In this document: piece after piece, positions 43,432 to 53,649 of the stretch
Position numbering within the stretch: the first letter of the stretch is position 1
Layout: the number at the start of each line of letters is the position of its first letter
Assembly: GCF_001653795.1 (NCBI RefSeq)
Contig: NZ_CP011514.1
Location: 62,001 to 126,000, forward strand
Length of the DNA stretch: 64,000 nt
Origin: Mitsuaria sp. 7
GTDB taxonomy: Bacteria; Pseudomonadota; Gammaproteobacteria; Burkholderiales; Burkholderiaceae_C
Direction of reading: 5' to 3'
The notes under the pieces: model-generated
Database searches by the model: none
Seen by the model: the letters and a program-made list of their open reading frames with translations, nothing else
Told to the model about the DNA's origin: nothing
Position numbers and translations under genes: made by a program

Positions 43432-45698
43432 ACCCTTATCGACTGACTTCGCGCCTGCTGGCGCTCGCCGCCGCATTGGCGCCGGTGCTGACCACCGCCG
43501 CCACGCCCGCCACGCCCGTGACGCCGCTGACGCTCGAACGCGTCCTCGGTGATCCACCGCTGCAGGGCCGTCTGGTGCGCCAGGCCGAGATCTCGCCCGA
43601 CGGCGCGTGGGTCAGCTATCTGCGACCCTCGGAGACCGACAGCGAGCAGCTCGAGCTGTGGGCGCAGCCCGCGGCCGGCGGCGCGCCGCGCAAGCTGGTG
43701 TCGGCGGCGGACGTGCTCGGCGGTCGCAGCCAGCAACTGACCGAGGCGGAACGCATGGCGCTGGAGCGCAAGCGCATCTCGCAGGGCGGCATCACCAGCT
43801 ACCAGTGGTGCGGCCCGTCGGGCAAGGCGCTGCTGTTCCCGCTGTCGGGCGACCTGTACCTGGTGCGACTCGGCGAGCAGGGCCCGAAGGCGCAGCGGCT
43901 CACGAACGACGAGCAGGTCCCGGAGCAGGATCCGACCTGCTCGCCCGACGGCAGCCGCATCGCCTATGTGAAGGGCGGTGAGCTGTGGGTGCAGGCGCTC
44001 GAGGGCGACGGCGCTGCGCGCGCGCTGACGAAGGGCGCGACGGAGACGCGTTTCTGGGGCCTGGCAGAATTCATCGCGGCCGAGGAACTGAGCCGTCAGC
44101 GCGGTTACTGGTGGTCGCCGGACGGCACGCAGTTGCTGGCGTTGAACGTCGACGAACGCGACGTGCCGGTGAAGACGCGCGCGCAGATATTCTCCGACCG
44201 CACGACGATGACGCAGCAGCGCTATCCGGGCGCAGGCGAGAACAACGCGCGTGTGACCGCATGGACGCTGCAGGTGTCGGACGGCCGCATGACGCCGCTG
44301 CCCTTGCCCTCGGATGCCGAATACATCGCCCGCGCCGGCTGGTTCGGCGACGGCACGCCGTGGCTGCAGACGCTGACGCGCGACCAGCACAAGCTGGCGC
44401 TGACCGAATACGCGCACGGCGCCGGCCCGGGCCGCACCGTGATCGACGAGCGCGATCCGGCATGGGTCGAGGTGCACGACGACCTGCAGGAGATCGACGG
44501 CCTGACGCTGTCGGGCCAGCCCGCGCTGTTGTGGTCCAGCGAGTCCTCGGGCCGCCGGCAGCTGGTGCTGGTGGACCGCCGCACCGGCGAGCGCCGCCCG
44601 CTGACGGACGAGCCCGAGCCGGTCGCGCATCGCGTGTGCAGCGACGGCAAGACGGTGGTCTACGCAGCGGCGCGCGATCGCGGCCGTTCGCGCGAGCTGT
44701 TCGCGATCGACTTGAACGGCACGAGCCGTCCGCTCGACGGCGCGCAGCCGCGCCAATGGCGCGACGCCCGCGGTGACGGCGATTGCGCGCGGTTGCTGGT
44801 CACGCGCGGCGCATGGGGCGAGCCGCCGGCGCTGTCGCTGCAGGCGGTGAAGGCCGGCGCGAAGCCGGTGGCCCTGCCGGGCGACGCGCCGGACGCGCTG
44901 CTCGCGCGCATCGTGCCCAAGCCCGAGGTGGTCGACATCACCGCCGCCGATGGCCGCACGCCGCTGAACGCGCTGTACTTCGCACCGCTGGACGGCAAGG
45001 CCGGCCCGCATCCGGTGATCGCGATGGCCTACGGCGGCCCCGGCACCTCGACCACGAATTGGAACTGGAGCCGCGACACCGCGCTGATCGCCTACTGGCA
45101 GCGCCGCGGCTACGGCGTGTTCACGCTCGACACGCGCGGCATGCAGAACCGCGACCGCGAGTTCACGCGCGCGCATCGGCTGGCCTTCGGCGCGGTCGAC
45201 GTGAACGACCTGTTCGCCGCGGTGCGCCAGCTGCCGAAGCAGGTCCCGGGCGTGGATCCGAAGCGGATCGGCTTCTTCGGCTGGTCCTACGGCGGCTTCC
45301 TCGCCGAACGCGCGATGCTGGACGCCGACACGCCGCTGGCCTCCGCCGTGGCGGTCGCGCCGCCGACGGACTGGACGCTCTACGACACGGCCTACACCGA
45401 GCGCTACCTGGGCATGCCGCAGGACGGCAAGGGTGGCCAGACCGAGGCGTACGGGCAGTCCAACCTGGTGCTGCGCGCGAAGCTGCTGAGCAAGCCGCTG
45501 CTGATCGTGCACGGCACGGCGGACGACAACGTGCTGTTCGAGCACACGCTGCGCCTGACCGAGGCGCTGCAGAACGAGGCGCGGCCGTTCGAACTGATGA
45601 TCTATCCGGGCAAGGCGCACGGCATCGCGGGGCGCAGCGCGAAGCTGCACCTGTACCGCACGATCGACGCCTTCTTCGCGAAGACGCTGGCGCGCTGA
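43428..45698 (+). CDS. S9-family (DPP IV-like) secreted peptidase
   Basis: A 756-residue protein with a signal peptide (SRLLALAAALAPVLTTAA), a beta-propeller domain, and an alpha/beta hydrolase domain. The nucleophile is Ser620 in GWSYGG, the Asp is in VHGTADDN and the His in GKAHGIAG. EFIAAEELSRQRGYWWSPDG carries the Glu-Glu pair that binds the substrate N-terminus in dipeptidyl peptidase IV, so an aminodipeptidase releasing X-Pro or X-Ala is likely. It is coupled to dusC by an ATGA overlap but has no functional link to tRNA modification. Confidence 0.92.
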   Translation: MNPYRLTSRLLALAAALAPVLTTAATPATPVTPLTLERVLGDPPLQGRLVRQAEISPDGAWVSYLRPSETDSEQLELWAQPAAGGAPRKLVSAADVLGGRSQQLTEAERMALERKRISQGGITSYQWCGPSGKALLFPLSGDLYLVRLGEQGPKAQRLTNDEQVPEQDPTCSPDGSRIAYVKGGELWVQALEGDGAARALTKGATETRFWGLAEFIAAEELSRQRGYWWSPDGTQLLALNVDERDVPVKTRAQIFSDRTTMTQQRYPGAGENNARVTAWTLQVSDGRMTPLPLPSDAEYIARAGWFGDGTPWLQTLTRDQHKLALTEYAHGAGPGRTVIDERDPAWVEVHDDLQEIDGLTLSGQPALLWSSESSGRRQLVLVDRRTGERRPLTDEPEPVAHRVCSDGKTVVYAAARDRGRSRELFAIDLNGTSRPLDGAQPRQWRDARGDGDCARLLVTRGAWGEPPALSLQAVKAGAKPVALPGDAPDALLARIVPKPEVVDITAADGRTPLNALYFAPLDGKAGPHPVIAMAYGGPGTSTTNWNWSRDTALIAYWQRRGYGVFTLDTRGMQNRDREFTRAHRLAFGAVDVNDLFAAVRQLPKQVPGVDPKRIGFFGWSYGGFLAERAMLDADTPLASAVAVAPPTDWTLYDTAYTERYLGMPQDGKGGQTEAYGQSNLVLRAKLLSKPLLIVHGTADDNVLFEHTLRLTEALQNEARPFELMIYPGKAHGIAGRSAKLHLYRTIDAFFAKTLAR

Positions 45699-45728
45699 GC
45701 GCCGGCCTCACAGGACAGGAGCGGAGCG

Positions 45729-46073
45729 ATGGCGCTGGTGTATTCGACGAACGGCGGGCGCGTGTGCCCGGACTGCCGGCAGGCGCAGGCCGACTGCCGC
45801 TGCAAGGCGCAGGCGGCCAACGCGCTGCTGGGCGACGGCAAGGTGCGCGTGCGCCGCGAGACGGCGGGCCGCAAGGGCAAGGGCGTGACGGTCATCCTCG
45901 GTCTGCCGATGACGGCGGCGGACCTGACGGACACGGCCAAGAAACTCAAGGCCGCCTGCGGCAGCGGCGGCACCGTCAAGGACGGCACGATCGAGATCCA
46001 GGGCGATCACCTGGACAAGGTGATGGCCTGGCTGACGACGGCGGGATTCGCGCCGAAGAAGGCGGGCGGCTGA
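45729..46073 (+). CDS. yciH: SUI1/eIF1-like translation factor YciH
   Basis: A 114-residue protein. An N-terminal Cys-rich stretch (CPDCRQAQADCRCK) is followed by the SUI1 domain (VRRETAGRKGKGVTVILGLPM, LKAACGSGGTVKDGTIEIQGDH). It binds the 30S subunit and can influence start-site selection in bacteria. The start follows a GGAG box. It is 30 bases after the peptidase stop and convergent with the methyltransferase gene, with three bases between stops. Confidence 0.93.
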   Translation: MALVYSTNGGRVCPDCRQAQADCRCKAQAANALLGDGKVRVRRETAGRKGKGVTVILGLPMTAADLTDTAKKLKAACGSGGTVKDGTIEIQGDHLDKVMAWLTTAGFAPKKAGG

Positions 46074-46076
46074 GGC

Positions 46077-46742
46077 TCAAACCCTCAACGTGAGGGTGTG
46101 CCAGCGTGTCCCCGTCGCGCTCAACACCGCATCGCTGACTGATTGGGCAACGACCGAGAAGCCGAGCGGCGCCAGCAGCTCCTCGACGCGCTTCGGCGCG
46201 TGATTCGTGAATCGACGACCGTCGACATCGCGGCCTTCGACCAAGGTGCCGTCGAGTTGCTCCGGCAGCGCCAGCAGCATCACCGTGCCATCCGCGGCAC
46301 GACGCCCATCGTCTGAGCGCCTCAGCGTCGAGGCCAACGCGGCCAGCGATGCCTGAAGGTCGTCCTCGCCGACATGCATCAGCACGGCGCTGCACACCAC
46401 GCCGTCGAATCCCTCCGGCGCCACGTCGGCGAACGGCTGGCCCAGGCCGGGCAGGGCGCCGTCGCGCAGACGGCCGGCCAGTGCCGGGAACTGCACGAGC
46501 GCCCGTGCGCGCATCTCCTCGCTCGGCTCGACGCCATAAGCGTCCAGCCCGGCCGCCAGCATCCCGGCGACGTCGCGCCCCGCGCCCGCCCCGACATCCA
46601 GCACGCGGCTGCCGCGCGGCAGCGCCGCCTCGACGACGGGCAGCATCGCGCTGCGCGTCGACTCGGGCTGCGTGACGAGGCGGTCGGCGTATCGCCGGTA
46701 GAAGTCGTCGGTGCGAGGGTCCTTGGCATCCATGTTTTCCAT
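46077..46742 (-). CDS. Class I SAM-dependent methyltransferase
   Basis: A 221-residue protein with the SAM-binding motif LDVGAGAGRDVAGM near 50 and an acidic residue after the next strand (GVEPSEEMR). VCSAVLMHV is motif IV. The substrate is not evident. The C-terminal strand order (LGFSVVAQSVSDAV) fits the Rossmann methyltransferase fold. The 177 bases between this start and the divergent His-rich gene hold both promoters. Confidence 0.85.
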   Translation of the reverse strand: MENMDAKDPRTDDFYRRYADRLVTQPESTRSAMLPVVEAALPRGSRVLDVGAGAGRDVAGMLAAGLDAYGVEPSEEMRARALVQFPALAGRLRDGALPGLGQPFADVAPEGFDGVVCSAVLMHVGEDDLQASLAALASTLRRSDDGRRAADGTVMLLALPEQLDGTLVEGRDVDGRRFTNHAPKRVEELLAPLGFSVVAQSVSDAVLSATGTRWHTLTLRV

Positions 46743-46919
46743 GATGCCGCAGCCCGGCCGGACCGTCCCCGCGGACCCCGGGCGAATACCGGCACGCGAG
46801 TGAGGGGTCGGGTTGCAATCAGTGACGCGAGTTGCGACGTTTGCACGTGCGGTCCCTGGGACGGCGTCCTAATGTTGCGTCGTCCGGCCCCACCTCCCCG
46901 TGGGCCGCGGAGACCGTCC

Positions 46920-47210
46920 ATGAGTCCTTCCCAGTTCGGTGCGCTCCAGCGCGACACAGGCTCCCACAGCAGCCACGGCCATCGCTTCAACCATGGCCAC
47001 CACCATGGCCAGCACCATGGCACCGGCCGCTACCTGCTGCGGTTCGAGTCGCTCTTCCACGCCGGCCGCGGCCTGTCCTTCCCGTGCGACGAGCGGGGTC
47101 AGGTCACGCTCGACCTGCTCAGCGAGCAGGCCCGCGAGAACTACCTCTTCGCCCGCGCGGTCGTCGGCCACGAGTACGCGACGCCGGTGGTCCAGCGCTG
47201 CGACGAGTGA
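46920..47210 (+). CDS. Small His-rich protein of unknown family
   Basis: A 96-residue protein. Residues 18-35 are His-rich (HSSHGHRFNHGHHHGQHHG), and the coding DNA there repeats CACCATGGCC-like units. The rest (RYLLRFESLFHAGRGLSFPC, then CDERGQVTLDLLSEQARENY and VVGHEYATPVVQ) looks like a compact conserved domain I cannot name. The His run could bind metal ions, and two Cys residues in PCDERG and QRCDE may assist. ATG with GCGGAG ten bases upstream. Confidence 0.7.
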   Translation: MSPSQFGALQRDTGSHSSHGHRFNHGHHHGQHHGTGRYLLRFESLFHAGRGLSFPCDERGQVTLDLLSEQARENYLFARAVVGHEYATPVVQRCDE

Positions 47211-47258
47211 TCGTCTCGCGCGGCGTCGGCGCTCAAGGCGCCTTCGCCGCGTTTGATC

Positions 47259-47813
47259 TCAGCGCCCCGCGAGCTGCGCCGCGTCGTACTGCCCCAGCAC
47301 CCACTGCAGGCCCGCCAGATGCTGCTGGTCGTGGCTGCACAGGTAGTGCACCAGCGACTTGAAGGTCAGCGGGCCATAACCCTCGAAGCGCGCCCTGCGC
47401 TTCAGCTGTTCGGGCGTGATCGACGCCAGCAGCGCCAGCGTCTCCTGGCGCGCCGCGGCAAACGCGGCCAGCGCCGCCGCCGGATCGTCCTCCCCGTAGC
47501 GCCGCTCGCGCGCCAGTGCTTCCGTGTCCAGCGAGGGCAGCAGCGGATCGTCTTCGCCCAGCGTTCGGCGGATGCGCTGCTGGTAGCCGTCGATCTCGAT
47601 GTCGCGCACGTGGCAGACCTGCTCGATCGCGGTCAGCGGCTCGCTCGGCACGCCGTCCCATGAGGGCGGCGCCCAGTGCCGCGCTTCAACGGGGAAGAGC
47701 GCGAAATGCGCCGCCAGCTGCGCGGGAAAGGCCGCGAGCGCGTCCAGCGTGACGCGGTCGATGGCGGAGCCGGAGAAGGCGGACGATGAGGATGGCGTGG
47801 CGATGGCTGTCAT
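47259..47813 (-). CDS. DinB-family protein
   Basis: A 184-residue protein of the DinB/DUF664-like four-helix superfamily. The metal-type His residues are in IEQVCHVRDIEIDGY and CSHDQQHLAGLQW, and PPSWDGVPSEPLTAIEQVCHV is a common family start. Such proteins include thiol-dependent transferases using mycothiol, bacillithiol or glutathione. The specific reaction is unknown. The start at 47813 (MTAIATPS) is chosen over a longer open frame. It is divergent from the DUF3297 gene, with 70 bases between starts. Confidence 0.8.
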   Translation of the reverse strand: MTAIATPSSSSAFSGSAIDRVTLDALAAFPAQLAAHFALFPVEARHWAPPSWDGVPSEPLTAIEQVCHVRDIEIDGYQQRIRRTLGEDDPLLPSLDTEALARERRYGEDDPAAALAAFAAARQETLALLASITPEQLKRRARFEGYGPLTFKSLVHYLCSHDQQHLAGLQWVLGQYDAAQLAGR

Positions 47814-47883
47814 GCCAGCGATATTAGGGCGCCGGACTGCGGGACAATGCCGCGTTTTCCGTTCCCCTAAGCACGACCCCGTC

Positions 47884-48129
47884 ATGAGCGACACCACCCG
47901 CCCCGAACTGCCCGACCACCTGTCCGTCGATCCCCGCAGCCCGCATCACGTCGCCGCCGTGTTCGAGCACGACATCGGCATCCTCTTCAACGGCAAGGAG
48001 CGCAAGGATGTCGAGGAGTACTGCATCTCCGAAGGCTGGATCAAGGTCCCCGCCGGACGCACGCTGGACCGCAAGGGCCAGCCGATGATGATCAAACTCA
48101 AGGGCAAGGTCGAGGCGTTCTACAAGTGA
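47884..48129 (+). CDS. DUF3297 small protein
   Basis: An 81-residue protein matching the DUF3297 pattern: LPDHLSVDPRSPHHVAAVFEHDIGILFNG, then the KERKDVEEYCISEGWIKV stretch and GKVEAFYK at the C-terminus. The family is widespread in proteobacteria and short. Function is unassigned, and the conserved Cys could be redox-active. It is convergent with the kinase gene, 15 bases between stops. Confidence 0.9.
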   Translation: MSDTTRPELPDHLSVDPRSPHHVAAVFEHDIGILFNGKERKDVEEYCISEGWIKVPAGRTLDRKGQPMMIKLKGKVEAFYK

Positions 48130-48144
48130 CGTCCTTGCCGCGGG

Positions 48145-49601
48145 TCACACCCGCGGCCAGCTGATCGCCACCCACAGGCCGCCGCCTTCGCGGTTGCCCA
48201 TCGCGATCCGGCCGCCGTGCGCCTCGGCGATCTCGCGCGCGAGCGCCAGCCCGAGCCCGCTGCCGCTGCGCTTGGTCGAGTAGAACGGCATCAGCGCCTG
48301 CGACAGCTGCGTCTCGGTCATGCCGGGGCCGCGGTCGCCGACCTCGATGCGCCAGTCCTCGCGCGCCACGCCGACACCGACGCTCAGGCTCACGCCTTCC
48401 GGCGCGCTGCCGGACTCGTGCGCGTTCTTCAGCAGGTTGATCAGCGCCTGCTCCATCTGCGCGGCGTCGAAACGCCCCGGCACCGCGGGCAACTCCCCCA
48501 TCAGCACGAAGCCGTAGTGCGCGCCCAGCGATTCGATGAAGGGCGGCCAGTCGACCGGCGCCAGCAGCGGCGCCGGCAGTTTCGCGAAGCTCGCGTAGCC
48601 GGCCAGGAACTGGTGCAGGTGCTTCGCGCGGTCGCCGATGCTGGCGAAGACACCGGGCACGCGCTCATGCATGCCGCGTCGCGACAGCTCCGCGCCGCTG
48701 TGCGCCAGCGACGAGATCGGCGCCAGCGAGTTGTTCAGCTCGTGGCTGATCACGCGGATCACGCGCTTCCAGCTCGCGACCTCCTGCCGCGACAGCTCCT
48801 TCGTCATGCGGCGCAGCAGGCGCAGGCGGTGCGGCTGGCCCTGCAGCCGGAAGTCGCGCATCGACAGGTGGTAGCGCTCCTCCTGCCCGTCCTGCATGAC
48901 GCTGAACAGCCCGTCCTGCGCGCCCGCGAAGGCCAGGCGCAGGTCCTCCGGCGCGTCGGCCAGGACCTCGGCCAGCCCGCGTCCCGCCAGGCTGCGCCCC
49001 TGGTCCATCAGCTGCCGCGCGGCGATGTTGGCGTAGGCGATGCCCTCGTTCGCATCGGTCAGCAGCAGCGCCACCGGCGTGTTCTGCACCACCGTGTCCA
49101 GCAGCAGCTCCCGCTGCGCGAGGTGTCGGCGCTGCTCGCGCAGGGCCACGCCCAGCTCGCTGTGCAGTCGCGTGAGCGTCGACAGCTCCGACAGGCCGCC
49201 GGGCGGATCGGCCGCGATGCCGCTGCCGAACTCGCCGTCGCGGTAGCTGAGCACCGTGCTCTCCAGCGCCCGCAGCAGCCGCGCGAGCGGCATCAGCAGC
49301 AGGCTGGCCAGCCCCCAGACGATGGGCAGCATGAGCAGGAAGGTCAAGCCGACCGCGGTGAAACTCCAGGTGTCCGGCGCCTCGTGGCCCGCCGATCGCA
49401 GCAGCTGCGGGACCGGCCACAGCGTCAGGGTCAGGTGGATGGAGACCGCCGCGACGGCCGCGGCGATCAGGCACAGCGCCAGGCGCATGTGCAGCGAGCG
49501 ATGCCAGCGCGCGTGCCCGGCGGAGTGCCCTGCCGAGTGGCGGGCCGAGTCCTGGGTCGGAGGCTGGACTGCAGGCCCGTTCGAGCGCGACGGCGCCTCC
49601 G

Positions 49602-49605
<4 letters not shown>
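48145..49605 (-). CDS. NtrY-like sensor histidine kinase
   Basis: A 486-residue membrane kinase. Two spans (about 40-60 and 84-107) flank a short periplasmic loop. A HAMP-like region and a PAS segment (QNTPVALLLTDANEGIAYANIAA) follow, then the phosphorylation site ISHELNNSLAPISSLAHSG with an NtrY-type HELNNSL box. The ATPase boxes are LINLLKNAHESG, GDRGPGMTETQL and GSGLGLALAREIAEAHGG. The ATG overlaps the stop of the sigma-54 regulator gene (ATGA), so the two are a cognate pair. It probably senses an envelope stress or export substrate (inference). Confidence 0.9.
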
Positions 49606-50939
<1,334 letters not shown>

Positions 50940-50964
50940 TGGAGGCGCAGCATAAAGCGGAAAA

Positions 50965-50985
50965 CGGCGCGAGAGACTCGCGCCG
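50965..50985 (-). terminator. Intrinsic terminator between export genes and two-component genes
   Basis: Perfect nine-bp arms CGGCGCGAG (50965-50973) and CTCGCGCCG (50977-50985) with a three-base loop. On the minus strand the stem is followed by TTTTCC. It lies 97-base-spacer-internal between the second permease gene and the regulator gene. It would lower or block read-through, giving the regulator pair its own or reduced expression. Confidence 0.8.
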
Positions 50986-51036
50986 GAGAGCCGCCCCCGC
51001 GGGAACGGGAGCGGCGGAACGGCGTCGATCGGGCGG

Positions 51037-52269
51037 TCAGCCGCCGCGCAGCGCGGCCACCGGCGGCAGCGCCGCGGCGCGGCGTGCCGGTCCGAACACC
51101 GCGATCTGGCCCAGCGCCCACAACACCAGCGCCCCGATCGGCAGGTAGACGAAGGGCAGGCGCGGCAGCTCGTAGCTCCGCATCAGCAGCAGGCTGATGC
51201 CGTACGCGCCGACCATGCCCAGCACGATGCCCAGGGTCGACAGCAGCAGGTTCTCGGTCTGGAAGTAGCGCAGGATCTGGCCGCGCGTGGCGCCCAGCGC
51301 GCGCCGCGTGCCGATCATGCGCGTGCGCTGCTGCACCCAGAAACTGGCCAGGCCGACGATGCCGAAAGCCGTCACCACCAGCAGCCCGACGCAGACACCC
51401 GCCAGCAACTGGATCATCGAGCGGTCCTGGCGGTAGTAGTCGTTGCGCTGCTTGATGAAGGTCTCCTGCTCCCGGATGACGCGACGCAGGCCCGGGCTGT
51501 TGCCGAGCAGCTTCTCTCCCGCGGCCTTCAACACGGCTTCGGGACTGGCGCCGGGCGCGACGCGGATCATGAAGGTGCCGCCGCGGAAGCTCGGCTGCAC
51601 CGGCATCAGCATCGTGTGCAGCGCGTTCTCGTCCTGCGAGCCCGGGCTGGGCGAGGCCAGGTTCTCCACCACGCCGACGATGCGCTGCGGCTCGTTGCCG
51701 TAGACGTAGATCGCCTTGCCCAGCGCGGATTCACCGGGGAACAGCCGCTCGGCCATGCGCTTGTTGATGATCGTCGCCGGCACGCGCGGGTCGAGATTGG
51801 TATCCAGGGTCGAACCCAGCACGAACTCATCCGGCTGGAAGTCGCGGCCCTCGACCAGATGCAGCCCCATCGTCGAGATGAAGCCCGGCCCGGCCGTGTA
51901 GTGGCCAGCCACCACGCGGCTGGACGTGTTCCGGTCAGCGGTGAGCCGCACGCTGGAGTTGCTGGAGTTGCGGCCGAACGGGTACTGGTTGGTCAGGCTC
52001 GCCGACACCACGCCAGGCACCTGCCGCAGCGCCACGAGGTCGGCCTGCGTCTGCGGCTCGGGGTTCTCCACCCGGGCCATGCTCGACAGGGAGAGCACCA
52101 CCAGCGCGTCTTCGGCCATGCCGGTGGGGGCGACGATGCGTTCGATGCGCTGGGCGATCAGGAACAGGGCGTTGCAGACGATCGCGCAGGTCAGCGCGAT
52201 CTGCAGCACGATGAGCCCGGCGGCGGTCTTGTGACGCTTGAGCGTCGAGAGGATGGGCAGGATGTCCAT
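51037..52269 (-). CDS. FtsX-type ABC permease, second subunit
   Basis: A 410-residue membrane protein. One N-terminal span (about 15-40), a large periplasmic domain of the MacB type (about 45-275), and three C-terminal spans with FtsX sequence (IGLASFWVQQRTRMIGTRRALGATRGQILRYF) are visible. It ends LPPVAALRGG, the usual MacB-family ending. It has no ATPase domain. With the preceding permease it would form a heterodimer, as in LolCE rather than the homodimer of MacB. It is the last export gene, and a terminator follows. Confidence 0.9.
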   Translation of the reverse strand: MDILPILSTLKRHKTAAGLIVLQIALTCAIVCNALFLIAQRIERIVAPTGMAEDALVVLSLSSMARVENPEPQTQADLVALRQVPGVVSASLTNQYPFGRNSSNSSVRLTADRNTSSRVVAGHYTAGPGFISTMGLHLVEGRDFQPDEFVLGSTLDTNLDPRVPATIINKRMAERLFPGESALGKAIYVYGNEPQRIVGVVENLASPSPGSQDENALHTMLMPVQPSFRGGTFMIRVAPGASPEAVLKAAGEKLLGNSPGLRRVIREQETFIKQRNDYYRQDRSMIQLLAGVCVGLLVVTAFGIVGLASFWVQQRTRMIGTRRALGATRGQILRYFQTENLLLSTLGIVLGMVGAYGISLLLMRSYELPRLPFVYLPIGALVLWALGQIAVFGPARRAAALPPVAALRGG

Positions 52270-52317
52270 GGGCGTGATCTCCTTGACTCGTCGGTAGTGC
52301 GGCGGCGCGTCAGTGCG

Positions 52318-53631
52318 TCATTGCGTCTTGAGCTGGATGGCGGGCGTGATCTGGCAGGCGCGCCACGCGGGCAGCAGGCCGGCCATCACGCTGGCCGCCA
52401 GCGAGACACCCAGCGTGGTCGCCAGCATCTCCCAGTCCAGCTGTGCGAGCTGGGCGTAGTCCGACGGGTTCTGTCGCACCACCCACAGCCCGACCCAGGT
52501 CAGCGCCAGTCCCAGCAGCCCGCCGACCAGGCCCAGCGTGCCGGCTTCGACGAGGAACTGCAGAAAGATCTGCCGACGCGGCGCGCCGAGCGCGCGGCGC
52601 ACGCCGATCTCACCGCTGCGACGCAGGCACTTCGCCAGCAGCAGGCCGACGGTGTTGGTCAGGCAGACGACGAGGAAACCGAAGGCCAGCCACACCTGCA
52701 GCCGGATGTCGCTGGGCACGACCTTGCGCTGGTTGAGCCAGTCCATCACCGAACTCAGTTTCGGATTGGGCGGGCGCTCGAACCGGCCCGCCTCGCGCTG
52801 CTGGTCGGAGTACTGCGTCAGATAGGTCCGGTAGTCCGCGACCTGCTGGGGCGTGTCCAGCTGGACCCAGTACTGCAGCCAGGCGCACGGCGTGTTCAGC
52901 GCGCGAGGATCCTGGCCGTTGGTGTCTCCCCAGCAGCTCATGTTGCCGGCACCGCCGAAGCGCAGTCCCAGCGAGGTGGACAGCGGAATGTAGGCATCGG
53001 CCGGCTTGGCGTAGGCGCCCAGCGTCAGGTCGAAGAAATGCGGCGCGGGCCGCCACGGCTTGAGCACGCCGACGATGGTGAAGTCCTTGTCGCGCAGCCT
53101 CAGCGTCTTGCCGCGACTGTCGGCGCCGCCGAAGAGCTTGTCGTTGAGCTCGCTCGAGATCACCGTCACGCGCGCCTCGGCGCCGTCGTCCGCGGCCGTC
53201 CAGCCGGCGCCGAACTTGAAGGGCGTCTCGAACATCGCGAAGAAGTCGGCGGAGGTGAATCGCGCGCCGGTGAAGAACGGCGGTTGCGCCGCGTCGCCCG
53301 AACCGGCGGGGTCGATCGCGAGGAAGGCCCCGGTCATCACCACCTGATGCACGCCGCGCTTTGCGCGCAGCAACTGCTCGGCGTCGAAGCGGGTCACTTG
53401 AAGCACCGGCTCGTCGCCGGGTTTCCAGTCGCGCTTGGACTCGGCGTCGAGCTGCACGTTGAAGAGTCTGGCGCTCTTGTGCGGGATCGGGTCGCCGGAC
53501 ATGACGTGGAACACCGTCAGCGTCGTCATGCAGGCGGCCACGCCCATCGCGATCGACAGCAGCATCAGCGCCGTCAGGCCGCGGTGGCTGCGCATGGCGC
53601 GCAGGGCGAGTTCGAGGTAGTAGGTCAGCAT
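52318..53631 (-). CDS. FtsX-type ABC permease, first subunit
   Basis: A 437-residue membrane protein of the same architecture: span near 20-42, periplasmic domain to about 300, and three C-terminal spans (FLVVCLTNTVGLLLAKCLRR, then GEIGVRRALGAPRRQIFLQF). A Cys/Trp pattern in the periplasmic part (GNMSCWGDTNGQ, NTPCAWLQY) is not in the second permease, so the two are diverged rather than recent copies. It ends CQITPAIQLKTQ. It sits 18 bases after the TolC-type gene stop. Confidence 0.9.
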   Translation of the reverse strand: MLTYYLELALRAMRSHRGLTALMLLSIAMGVAACMTTLTVFHVMSGDPIPHKSARLFNVQLDAESKRDWKPGDEPVLQVTRFDAEQLLRAKRGVHQVVMTGAFLAIDPAGSGDAAQPPFFTGARFTSADFFAMFETPFKFGAGWTAADDGAEARVTVISSELNDKLFGGADSRGKTLRLRDKDFTIVGVLKPWRPAPHFFDLTLGAYAKPADAYIPLSTSLGLRFGGAGNMSCWGDTNGQDPRALNTPCAWLQYWVQLDTPQQVADYRTYLTQYSDQQREAGRFERPPNPKLSSVMDWLNQRKVVPSDIRLQVWLAFGFLVVCLTNTVGLLLAKCLRRSGEIGVRRALGAPRRQIFLQFLVEAGTLGLVGGLLGLALTWVGLWVVRQNPSDYAQLAQLDWEMLATTLGVSLAASVMAGLLPAWRACQITPAIQLKTQ

Positions 53632-53649
53632 GGGGAGTCCTCTCTCATC

